From the NCBI RefSeq assembly GCF_003568845.1, contig NZ_CP030126.1, forward strand, positions 1,205,001-1,269,000: 64,000 nucleotides of DNA, read 5' to 3'. Made by a program: the position numbers and the translations under genes. This stretch comes from Indioceanicola profundi. Lineage in GTDB: Bacteria; Pseudomonadota; Alphaproteobacteria; Azospirillales; Azospirillaceae. The notes beneath the pieces were generated by a model. It was not told the DNA's origin. It did no database searches and worked only from the letters and a program-made list of their open reading frames with translations. Below, one piece after another: positions 17,700 through 24,661 of the stretch; position 1 is the stretch's first letter, and each line of letters starts with the position of its first letter.

Positions 17700-17870
17700 A
17701 TGATCAGCCTTCTGTTCCTCATTCCCATCGCGCTCATCCTCGGCCTGATCGGGCTGGCGGCGTTCCTTTGGTCGGTGCGGACGGGCCAGTTCGACGATCT
17801 CGACGGGGCCGCCACCCGCATACTCTACGACGAGGACAGGCCCCTGCCGGCCAAACCCGGCCATAGCTGA
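17700..17870 (+). CDS. ccoS: cbb3-type cytochrome oxidase assembly protein CcoS
   Basis: This 56-residue protein has one N-terminal helix (LLFLIPIALILGLIGLAAFLW) followed by the diagnostic CcoS sequence SVRTGQFDDLDGAATRILYDED. CcoS is required for cofactor insertion into the oxidase. The ATG begins three bases after the ccoI stop. It completes the ccoGHIS operon. Confidence 0.92.
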   Translation: MISLLFLIPIALILGLIGLAAFLWSVRTGQFDDLDGAATRILYDEDRPLPAKPGHS

Positions 17871-17913
17871 CCTTCCTCACCGAACCCATCCCATCCAGCA
17901 AAGGAGTGCTCCC

Positions 17914-18105
17914 ATGCGTCCTCTTCTCGGCATTCTCGGCGCCATCATCGCGGTTCTCGGCCTGTTCATGGCCGGCGGCGCCCATGAAGGCGGCATGTAT
18001 TTCGCAGGCATGGCCTTCTTCCTGTTCGGCGTCGCGCTGAACTTCTGGCTGATCGGCACGGCCGAGCCGAAGCGCTACGGCGCGCCCGCCGTTCCGGCCG
18101 AATGA
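17914..18105 (+). CDS. small two-helix membrane protein, hypothetical
   Basis: This 63-residue protein has two hydrophobic segments (about residues 3-20 and 28-48), separated by an AHEGG turn, and a short polar tail. The ATG follows AGGAG at 8-base spacing and lies 43 bases after ccoS, so it may be carried on the same transcript. I recognise no family. A small accessory of the oxidase locus is possible, but that rests on location only. Confidence 0.7.
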   Translation: MRPLLGILGAIIAVLGLFMAGGAHEGGMYFAGMAFFLFGVALNFWLIGTAEPKRYGAPAVPAE

Positions 18106-18117
18106 GCCCACTTGAAC

Positions 18118-18684
18118 ATGGCCCGGCGGGAGACCACTCTTCCGCCGGTCATGATCCTTCCCGACATTCTGGCCCCCGGCCTTGATCTGGTGCTCTGCGG
18201 TACCGCACCGTCGCGCATCTCCGCCGCCAAGGCGGCCTACTATGCCAATCCCGGTAACCGCTTCTGGCGGACCCTGCACGAAGTCGGGCTGACGCCTGAG
18301 CAGATTTCGCCGGCGGACTATGCCCGCGTCCTGGAATTCGGCATCGGCCTCACAGACCTCAACAAGACCGAATTCGGCTGCGACCACGACCTGTCGCCGG
18401 ACGCTTACGACGTGCAAGGATTCACTTCCAAGATCCGCGCCTTCGCCCCCTCCGTCATTGCGTTTGACAGCAAGAACGCCGCGAAGGCCTTTTTCGGCGT
18501 GCCGCGAGTCGGGCTAGGATTACAAACCGCCACCCTCAATGGCATCCCGATCTTCGTCGTGCCGTCGCCCTCTGGTCTGGCGCGCCGATTCTTCGATGTG
18601 GCACCTTGGCGGGAAATGGCGGATTTTGTGGCGGAATGCCGGAGTCGACACCATCCCTGGATGCCGTTCGCGAATCCGAAGTAG
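18118..18684 (+). CDS. mug: G/U mismatch-specific DNA glycosylase (Mug family)
   Basis: Mug removes uracil, and less efficiently thymine or ethenocytosine, from mismatches with guanine, starting base-excision repair. The 188-residue protein has the family's first motif in CGTAPSRISAAKAAYYANPGNRFW (uracil-pocket and catalytic Asn region, residues 25-48), the GIGLTDLNKTEFG segment, and the late motif VPSPSGLARRF in place of the common NPSGLSR. I placed the start at ATG 18118; a TTG six bases upstream is possible. It follows the small membrane protein by 12 bases. Confidence 0.88.
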   Translation: MARRETTLPPVMILPDILAPGLDLVLCGTAPSRISAAKAAYYANPGNRFWRTLHEVGLTPEQISPADYARVLEFGIGLTDLNKTEFGCDHDLSPDAYDVQGFTSKIRAFAPSVIAFDSKNAAKAFFGVPRVGLGLQTATLNGIPIFVVPSPSGLARRFFDVAPWREMADFVAECRSRHHPWMPFANPK

Positions 18685-18795
18685 AAGCGTTCCAGTGGTG
18701 GTATCGGCTAGGAATCATCTAGGACTGTAACCATATTCAGAGCCTGCGAATCAGGTGCCGTGCGCTATGGCTGCGGCACCCGACAGGAGGCTGAT

Positions 18796-19578
18796 TTGGT
18801 AGCGAAAACGAAGACCGCGCCTGCCGAGACCACCGCCACGACCGAGGCCGCCGCTGCCGCCCAGACCGCGGCCGAGAGGGTGGTTCGGGACAATCTGGCG
18901 CTCTGGAACAGGCTGAAGCGCACCGACCCGAAGGCCACCAAGCCGTTCCAGCGGTCCGGCGGCTTCCGCGGCACGCAGATCGATCCGACCTGGCGCCTGC
19001 AGATGATGACGGAGACCTTTGGTCCCGTCGGTCAGGGCTGGGGCTACGAGCAGACGGAATGGACCGTCGTGGAACGCATGATCTTCGTCTGCGTGAAGGT
19101 CTGGTACCGCGATCCCGCCACGGGCGAGGTGGCCTGGACCGGCCCGCAATGGGGTGGGACCGAGCTGGTGCGCCGCCGCCGTGACGGTTCCGAGGAGCCG
19201 AACGACGAGGCGTTCAAAATGTCCATCACCGACGCGGTGGGCAAGTGCCTGGTTCAGATCGGCCTGGCCGCCGACGTCCATATGGGCCAGTTCGACGACA
19301 GCAAGTACCGCGAGGAGTCGGAGGCCTATTTCACCGCCAAGGCCAGCCCCGACACCCAGCCGGCCGCCGTGGAGGCCTTCGAGGCCGATATCCGCGGCCG
19401 TCTGGAGAAGGTCGAGGATCTGGACGCGCTCGACAATCTCTGGCGCAGCGGCACCAGCACGCGCGTGCGGGAGATCGGCATCGTCGACCGCGCCGCCCAG
19501 CAGCGCATCACCAGCTACTTCGCCCAGAAGAAGGCGGAAATCCTGGCGCGCGCCGACAAGAAGCGGGAAGCGGCGTGA
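18796..19578 (+). CDS. phage-type strand-annealing/recombination-like protein
   Basis: This 260-residue protein starts with an Ala/Thr-rich tail and then the segment FQRSGGFRGTQIDPTWRLQM followed by TETFGPVGQGWGYE. Later comes the block SITDAVGKCLVQIGLAADVHMGQFDDSKY. This combination is familiar from a class of phage and prophage proteins thought to be single-strand annealing proteins or mediators (Rad52/ERF-like); I name the function with caution. The TTG at 18796 follows AGGAGG at 5-base spacing and is clearly preferred over ATG 18760. It overlaps the next gene (TGATG). Neighbouring YqaJ-type exonuclease and RecD2 support a recombination role. Confidence 0.72.
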   Translation: MVAKTKTAPAETTATTEAAAAAQTAAERVVRDNLALWNRLKRTDPKATKPFQRSGGFRGTQIDPTWRLQMMTETFGPVGQGWGYEQTEWTVVERMIFVCVKVWYRDPATGEVAWTGPQWGGTELVRRRRDGSEEPNDEAFKMSITDAVGKCLVQIGLAADVHMGQFDDSKYREESEAYFTAKASPDTQPAAVEAFEADIRGRLEKVEDLDALDNLWRSGTSTRVREIGIVDRAAQQRITSYFAQKKAEILARADKKREAA

Positions 19579-19916
19579 TGATGGGCAGCATCGATCGTCG
19601 GAACGACATGCCACCCAGCGGCCTGTTCGGCCGGGCGGCGTTCGCGCGGGCGGTTGAGGCAGCCGGCGCACGCCCCCGCTGGTGGGACGATCCGGTCAAG
19701 CGCGAACGCCGCTACCTGGACTGGGTGGAGGCGGAGGCGCTGGGCCTCTCCGCCCAACTCGCCGGTCTGGACGCGCCGGACGCCGATCCGGACGTGGCCC
19801 GGCCTTTGCGCGATCTGGCAGGCGCCCTGGCCCGCGATGCGGCCTGGGCGTCCGGCCGGCGCAGCAGTCCGCCGCCCGCGAAGCACGACACCCAAGCGCG
19901 GCTCCACGCCGCCTGA
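19578..19916 (+). CDS. hypothetical protein in the recombination island
   Basis: This 112-residue cytosolic protein is unrecognised. It is rich in Ala, Arg, Asp and Trp, with a central WWDDPVKRERRYLDWVEAEAL stretch that should be helical and a basic, Pro-rich C-terminus that could contact nucleic acid. The ATG overlaps the stop of the annealing-like protein, so the two are translationally coupled and likely act together. No motif gives a function. Confidence 0.7.
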   Translation: MMGSIDRRNDMPPSGLFGRAAFARAVEAAGARPRWWDDPVKRERRYLDWVEAEALGLSAQLAGLDAPDADPDVARPLRDLAGALARDAAWASGRRSSPPPAKHDTQARLHAA

Positions 19917-19927
19917 GGACAGCAGCG

Positions 19928-20233
19928 ATGACTATCGAGGAACTACGGCGCCGGCTCCGCTGCGGCCATGCAAGGCTGGGGCATGAGGGCCGCATCGCCT
20001 TCACTTTGAACCAGGAGCCGGGCGAGCCCTGCTTCGTCACCCACTGGCTGAAGCCCGACGGCTCGGCCTTCGAGGATTGCCGTGCCGTGGGCCAGGGCAG
20101 CGTCGAGGAGTGCCTCAAGGCGCTCGACCGCTACGCCGACGCCTATGTGCGCAAGCCCACGGTGGAGGAGGTCGGCCGGACTATCGGCGTTCTTCCCCCG
20201 CGGCCGGTGTCCCTGCGGGTCGCGGCCGAGTAG
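19928..20233 (+). CDS. hypothetical protein in the recombination island
   Basis: This 101-residue soluble protein is unrecognised. It has an N-terminal helix (TIEELRRRLRCG), a beta-rich middle (GRIAFTLNQEPGEPCFVTHWLKPDG) and a second helix (SVEECLKALDRYADAYV). The ATG lies 11 bases after the preceding stop, so it is the third gene of that transcription unit. The tandem LexA boxes begin 24 bases after its stop. Confidence 0.7.
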   Translation: MTIEELRRRLRCGHARLGHEGRIAFTLNQEPGEPCFVTHWLKPDGSAFEDCRAVGQGSVEECLKALDRYADAYVRKPTVEEVGRTIGVLPPRPVSLRVAAE

Positions 20234-20257
20234 GCCAGGGCCGCGACTCGGGAGCGT

Positions 20258-20272
20258 GTTCCGATTTTGTTC
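20258..20272 (+). promoter_or_regulatory. LexA (SOS) box 1, perfect alphaproteobacterial type
   Basis: GTTC-CGATTTT-GTTC is an exact match to the alphaproteobacterial LexA operator GTTC-N7-GTTC. It overlaps the position expected for a -35 element of the promoter ahead of the recD2 pair. Confidence 0.85.
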
Positions 20273-20276
20273 TTCC

Positions 20277-20291
20277 GTTCCTTATCTGTTC
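20277..20291 (+). promoter_or_regulatory. LexA (SOS) box 2, perfect alphaproteobacterial type
   Basis: GTTC-CTTATCT-GTTC is a second exact GTTC-N7-GTTC match, starting 19 bases after the first box and ending just before a TATTCT (20295-20300) that could serve as the -10. Two tandem boxes across one promoter suggest tight LexA repression. Confidence 0.85.
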
Positions 20292-20322
20292 TGATATTCT
20301 CCCCGTTATGGAACGGAAAACG

Positions 20323-20817
20323 ATGACCGCCCCCGTGATGAAGAGTCAGGCCAAGGCCGGCCGCGAGGCGAAGGGTGTCGAGGAGCGGGTCGCACTGGCC
20401 CTGTCGCGCGGCACCCTGCGCCAGTGGCTCCAGTTCGAGACGGAGGCCGAGGCGGCGGAGGCCAAGGCGCTGCTGGTCCGGCACAAGGCCCGGCATGTGG
20501 AGGCGCTGACGGAAGCCCAGGTCGCGGCACGCCACGCCAGGGCGCTGGGCGCCGTGGCGGCGGCCCAACCGGCCAGGAAAGCCGAAGCCGCCGTCATCGA
20601 GCCTCCGGCCGCGGAAGAGACAGCCAAGCCGAGGCCGAAGGCGGCAGCGCCTGCGAAACCCAGGGCGGCCCGCAAGGCGCCCCCTGAAACAGCATCTCCC
20701 CCGGCAGCCCCCGCGCCGGCCCTTGCGGCGAAGCGGGAGCGAAGCCCCGGGACGGGCGGCTCCAGGCCGGCGAAGCGCCGGCCCCCGGCGCCGATCCTGG
20801 CCATCGCAGCGGAGTGA
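20323..20817 (+). CDS. Lys/Ala/Pro-rich hypothetical protein ahead of recD2
   Basis: This 164-residue protein is unrecognised. Residues 1-75 are helical and charged (VEERVALALSRGTLRQWLQF then a long EAEAAEAKALL helix). The rest is a basic, disordered tail rich in Lys, Ala and Pro, of a kind seen in nucleic-acid-binding or partner-binding tails. The ATG at 20323 follows a GGAA-type site; an in-frame ATG at 20308 would be nearly leaderless given the likely -10 at 20295-20300. It is three bases from recD2, so it is the first gene of an SOS-controlled pair. Confidence 0.72.
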   Translation: MTAPVMKSQAKAGREAKGVEERVALALSRGTLRQWLQFETEAEAAEAKALLVRHKARHVEALTEAQVAARHARALGAVAAAQPARKAEAAVIEPPAAEETAKPRPKAAAPAKPRAARKAPPETASPPAAPAPALAAKRERSPGTGGSRPAKRRPPAPILAIAAE

Positions 20818-20820
20818 TCC

Positions 20821-23049
20821 ATGGCCCCGTTCGACAGCGCACCGCAGACCGAAGCCGACGCCCTCCCGACGGAGGAGCGGTATGAGCTGGCCGGCACCGT
20901 CGAGCGGGTCACCTTCCACAATCCCGACACCGGCTTCAGCGTGCTGAAGGTCAAGGCCAAGGGGCACCGCAAGCCGGTGGCCCTGGTGGCGCACGGCCCG
21001 ACCATCGAGCCGGGAGAGCGGGTGCGCGCCCGCGGCACCTGGATTCACGACAAGCGCTACGGCCTCCAGTTCAAGGCGGAGGAGGTGCGCGCCAGCGTGC
21101 CCCGCTCGGCCGAGGGGATGGAGCGCTATCTCGCCTCGGGGCTGGTCGAGGGCATCGGGCCGGTGCGGGCCGCCAGGCTGGTGAAGGCCTATGGCGACCG
21201 TGCGCTGGAGATCATCCAGCGTGAGCCCTGGCGGCTTCAGGAGCTCCTCGGGCTGGGCGAGGGGCAGGTGGAGAAGATCCTGTCCTCCCTGGAGCGTCAC
21301 CAGACCCGGCGCGATCTCGTCGTGTTCCTGGGTGAGCACGGGATCGGCCCCGAACGGGCCGCCCGTATCCATGAGATGTATGGAAGCTCCGCCCCGGCCC
21401 TTGTCCGGGCCGACCCCTACCGACTTGCCCGCGATGTCCGCGGCATCGGGTTCGGCGGGGCCGACCAGCTTGCCCGCTCCCTGGGCGTGGCGGCGGACGA
21501 TCCGGCGCGGCTGCGCGCCGGGCTTGTCCAGGCGCTGCGCCATGCCGCGGATGAGGGAAGCTGCGGGCTGCCCCTGATCGATCTGGTGGACCGCGCCGCC
21601 CGTCTGCTGGCCGTGGAGGCGCCCAAGGTTGCCCGCGTGCTGGCGCAGGAGGTGGAGGCCGGCGCCCTGGTTCGCGAAACCGCGGATGGGGAGGATTGCG
21701 TCTTCGCCGGCGACCTGTACCGGACGGAAGCCGCCATCGCCGACCGGCTGCTGGAGCTGAACAGCGGCCGACTGCCCTGGGGGGCGCTGGATGTCGCGGC
21801 CGTTCTGCGGGAGTTGGGCACCGGCGGGGTCGATCTGGCGGACAGCCAGCGGGCGGCCCTGCGCACCGCACTTTCCTCCAAGGTCCTGGTCATGACCGGC
21901 GGGCCCGGCGTCGGCAAGACCACGTTGGTCCGCGCCATCGTCACCGCCCTGTCCTCGCAAGGCGTGCGGGTCGCTCTCGCCGCACCCACGGGCCGCGCCG
22001 CCAAGCGGCTGGCGGAAGCGACCGGGCGGGAGGCCGGCACTCTGCACCGGCTGCTGGAAGTCGATCCGGCCGGCGGCTTCCGCCGCAACCGCGACCAGCC
22101 GCTGGAGCTGGACCTGCTGGTGGTGGACGAGGCCTCGATGGTCGATGTCCGGCTGATGGGGGCGCTGCTCTCGGCGCTGCCGACGCGGGCGGCACTGCTG
22201 CTGGTGGGCGATGCCGACCAGCTTCCCAGCGTGGGGCCGGGGCGTGTGCTGGCCGATATCCTGACATCGGGCGCGCTGCCCGTGGTGCGGCTGACGGAGG
22301 TGTTCCGGCAGGCGGCCAGCAGCCGCATCGTCCAGGCCGCGCACCGCGTCAATGCCGGCCATCTGCCGGAGACCGGGCGACCGGGCGAGGATGCCGATTT
22401 CTACATCGTGGAGACCCGCACGCCGGAGGTCTGCATGAACCGTGTGCTCCAGCTCGTGCAGGAGCGCATCCCGGCCCGCTTCGGGCTGGACCCGGTGCGC
22501 GATGTGCAGGTGCTCTGCCCCATGAACAAGGGCGCGCTGGGCGCGGTGGCGCTGAATGAGGAGCTGCGGCGGGTGCTGAACCCGTCCGACGCGCCGCGCC
22601 TGACCCGCGGGGCCTGGAGCTTCGCACTGGGCGACAAGGTCATGCAGGTCGAGAACGACCACGAGCGGGAGGTCTACAACGGCGATCTCGGCATCGTGAC
22701 CGCGCTGGACGCGGAAAATTCCACGTTGGAGGTCACGTTCGACGGGCGCGCCGTATCCTATGCCGGCGGGGAGCTGGACCGGCTGGTGCTGGCCTATGCC
22801 ACCTCCGTCCACAAAGCGCAGGGCTCGGAATATCCGGCCGTGGTGATCCCGCTGTCGCGGCAGCACGGGCCGATGCTCCAGCGGAACCTGCTCTATACGG
22901 CCATCACCCGCGGCCGGCAGTTGGTGGTGCTGGTGGGCGACCGGGATGCGCTAGTGCGCGCCGTCGCCGACATGCGCGGCCGTCCCCGCCGTTCCACCCT
23001 GCGTATCCGGCTCATGGAGAAGCTGGAGCAGCGGCGCCGGGCGGCCTAG
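20821..23049 (+). CDS. recD2: RecD2-type 5'-3' DNA helicase
   Basis: RecD2 is a superfamily 1B helicase that acts without RecBC. The 742-residue protein has the N-terminal OB/HhH-rich region (GLVEGIGPVRAARLVKAYG near residue 105), Walker A GGPGVGKTT near 360, Walker B LLVVDEASMVD near 435, motif III GDADQLPSVGPGRVLADI, and the late motifs YATSVHKAQGSEYP and LYTAITRGR. Length is typical of RecD2. It is co-transcribed with the small basic protein before it, from a promoter with two LexA boxes. It overlaps the convergent exonuclease gene by four bases. Confidence 0.95.
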   Translation: MAPFDSAPQTEADALPTEERYELAGTVERVTFHNPDTGFSVLKVKAKGHRKPVALVAHGPTIEPGERVRARGTWIHDKRYGLQFKAEEVRASVPRSAEGMERYLASGLVEGIGPVRAARLVKAYGDRALEIIQREPWRLQELLGLGEGQVEKILSSLERHQTRRDLVVFLGEHGIGPERAARIHEMYGSSAPALVRADPYRLARDVRGIGFGGADQLARSLGVAADDPARLRAGLVQALRHAADEGSCGLPLIDLVDRAARLLAVEAPKVARVLAQEVEAGALVRETADGEDCVFAGDLYRTEAAIADRLLELNSGRLPWGALDVAAVLRELGTGGVDLADSQRAALRTALSSKVLVMTGGPGVGKTTLVRAIVTALSSQGVRVALAAPTGRAAKRLAEATGREAGTLHRLLEVDPAGGFRRNRDQPLELDLLVVDEASMVDVRLMGALLSALPTRAALLLVGDADQLPSVGPGRVLADILTSGALPVVRLTEVFRQAASSRIVQAAHRVNAGHLPETGRPGEDADFYIVETRTPEVCMNRVLQLVQERIPARFGLDPVRDVQVLCPMNKGALGAVALNEELRRVLNPSDAPRLTRGAWSFALGDKVMQVENDHEREVYNGDLGIVTALDAENSTLEVTFDGRAVSYAGGELDRLVLAYATSVHKAQGSEYPAVVIPLSRQHGPMLQRNLLYTAITRGRQLVVLVGDRDALVRAVADMRGRPRRSTLRIRLMEKLEQRRRAA

Positions 23050-23972
23050 TAGGGAAGGTCCTCATCCTCATCCGTCGCGAAGGCCGGTTCGGCTGCGGCC
23101 CCGTCCGGCCGCCAGGGCTCGGCCCGCTCCATATGGCGGCGGGCGGGAGCGCCGAAGCGGAGGGTGAGGCGCCCGTCGCGGGAGCGGGTGATGCACAGCC
23201 CGTCGCCGCCGCCGATCCCGCCGACAAAGGCGATGCGCGCCTCGTCCGGCATCAGCGACTTCAACTCCTGTTCCGCCGCCTTGTAGGCCATCATGTCGTC
23301 CCGCGTGGCGACCAGGGTGGCCGCGTAGGCCGCGAAGGCGTTGTGGCGGGACATCTCCAGCACGCGCAGCCCTTCGACGTCCGGCGCGGGCACCGGCATC
23401 GGGTCACCCGGCTCGATATCGTTCTCCACATGCCACCAGAACGCCCTCAGCGTTTCCAGCAACCGTTCCTGCTGGGCGGCATCGGCCGGAATGTCGACCG
23501 AGCTGTAGCTGGAGGGGCGCAGGATGGAAAGGATGGCCCGGCTCAAGCCGGTCACCAGGAGCTGCTGCTGAACCTGCCAGTAATAGCGGTCCGCCAGGTC
23601 CTCGTCCGATTGCGGGCTGCCGCAGAATTTGGCCTCCAGGATCGTATCCGGCGGCAGGAACGGGTCCAGCGGCGGGGCGGACCAGGTCAGGAAGTCGGGA
23701 TGGCAGACCAGCCACGGCAGCTCCGGGTGCACATAGGTGCGGGAATCGGCCGGGATGCTCGGAATGCCGGTGCGCCGCTGCCGGAAGCGGGGATGCAGCG
23801 CTTCGGTCACGATGCCGATCTGGACGGCGGGAACGAAATCCAGGTTCGCCGGCTCTGCCCGGCCGGTCTTCTCCGCCCACAGGCGCTGCCAGTCGCCGGC
23901 CATGATCCTGGTCGCGTCGGAGGAGCCGATGCGGCCGGCCCGGAAGCTCCGCTGCGCGTCTGTGAGTGCCAT
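23046..23972 (-). CDS. YqaJ-type viral recombinase/exonuclease
   Basis: This 308-residue protein belongs to the lambda-exonuclease/RecB-like nuclease fold of the YqaJ group, normally a phage enzyme that resects double-strand ends for an annealing partner. Visible motifs are GRIGSSDATRIMAGD near the N-terminus, the catalytic Asp in CHPDFLTW, the E-x-K motif in ILEAKFCG, and YYWQVQQQLLVTG. A C-terminal extension of about 120 residues follows. I used the ATG at 23972; an upstream extension has no clear ribosome-binding site. It is convergent with recD2. No LexA box was seen upstream of it. Confidence 0.87.
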   Translation of the reverse strand: MALTDAQRSFRAGRIGSSDATRIMAGDWQRLWAEKTGRAEPANLDFVPAVQIGIVTEALHPRFRQRRTGIPSIPADSRTYVHPELPWLVCHPDFLTWSAPPLDPFLPPDTILEAKFCGSPQSDEDLADRYYWQVQQQLLVTGLSRAILSILRPSSYSSVDIPADAAQQERLLETLRAFWWHVENDIEPGDPMPVPAPDVEGLRVLEMSRHNAFAAYAATLVATRDDMMAYKAAEQELKSLMPDEARIAFVGGIGGGDGLCITRSRDGRLTLRFGAPARRHMERAEPWRPDGAAAEPAFATDEDEDLPY

Positions 23973-24155
23973 CCCATGGTCCCGCTGGATCGCCGAAATC
24001 CCTGTGGATTTGGGCGATTGCGACACGCTGGGGAAGCCGGCTGCCACCAATGCGCGGGGCTGTGACCGATGCTCTGGCCCCATCAATTGCCCCGCGCACT
24101 CCTCGCCGGACGTGGTATATTCCGGCCTCGACACATCCGGATGGGGATCGGGCCC

Positions 24156-24482
24156 ATGGCCGACCAGGACGATATCGATGCCATGTTCGGGGACATGGGC
24201 GGCGGGGCGCCCAAGACGTCCAACGACATGGAAAAGGCGATCGCCGACCTGTCCGCGGTCTATGACACGGATGTGGAGGTCAGCGTAGTGCTGGGCACCT
24301 CGACGATCCGCGTGCGCGACCTGCTGAAACTGGGCCGCGGCGCCATCGTGGAACTGGACCGGAAGATCGACGATCTCTCCGACATCATCGTTTCCGGCCG
24401 CATGGTGGGACGGGGCGAGGTGACCATCGTCGAGGACAAGATCGCCGTCACGTTCCGCGAATTCTCCCGCACCAACGGCTGA
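24156..24482 (+). CDS. fliN: FliN-like flagellar motor switch protein (orphan)
   Basis: FliN forms the lower part of the flagellar C-ring and helps switch rotation. The 108-residue protein has the SpoA/FliN domain: VEVSVVLGTSTIRVRDLLKL, then GAIVELDRKIDDLSDIIVSG and the ending GRGEVTIVEDKIAVTFREF. That is a full, intact domain after a short acidic N-terminus (MADQDDIDAMFGDMG). The ATG at 24156 follows GGGGATCGGG. No other flagellar gene lies in the window, so this may be a second copy or a displaced fliN. It is divergent from the YqaJ gene. Confidence 0.87.
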   Translation: MADQDDIDAMFGDMGGGAPKTSNDMEKAIADLSAVYDTDVEVSVVLGTSTIRVRDLLKLGRGAIVELDRKIDDLSDIIVSGRMVGRGEVTIVEDKIAVTFREFSRTNG

Positions 24483-24491
24483 GCTGCGGGC

Positions 24492-24521
24492 AAAAAGAAA
24501 GCCGGCTGCAAGCAGCCGGCT
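24492..24521 (-). terminator. intrinsic terminator, minus strand
   Basis: Read on the minus strand, AGCCGGCTG and CAGCCGGCT form a perfect nine-base stem around CTTG, followed by TTCTTTTT. On the plus strand no T-tract follows, so it serves minus-strand transcription. Confidence 0.82.
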
Positions 24522-24590
24522 AAGATGAAGGGAGCCTCATAAGGAGGTTGAAGCCTTAACCGTGGCGAAAACGTCACGGTCAAGCACCTC
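24492..24590 (-). ncRNA. candidate small RNA downstream of the CRP-type gene
   Basis: Read on the minus strand, a TATATAT (-10 candidate, 24597-24591) with a weak TTTTCA 17 bases upstream is followed by a sequence that folds into one long hairpin. GAGGTGCTTGACCGTG pairs with CACGGTTAAGGC and a later ACCTC around a CGTTTTCG tip. Next comes a short C-rich single strand containing CTCCC, and then the strong terminator at 24492-24521. No open reading frame is evident. The hairpin could instead be a dyad operator, since it resembles a CRP-type palindrome. Confidence 0.45.
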
Positions 24591-24661
24591 ATATATAGGC
24601 GCTCGCCATGGCGATGAAAAGGGTCAAATGAGTGTTGCCACCGGCACACACTTTTTTGCAT

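Noticed and set aside
20143-22866. Very long open frame on the minus strand opposite recD2
   Set aside because: It is a shadow of GC-rich coding sequence: it is rich in Gln, His, Arg and Gly, has no domain motif, no ribosome-binding site, and lies antisense to a complete helicase gene.
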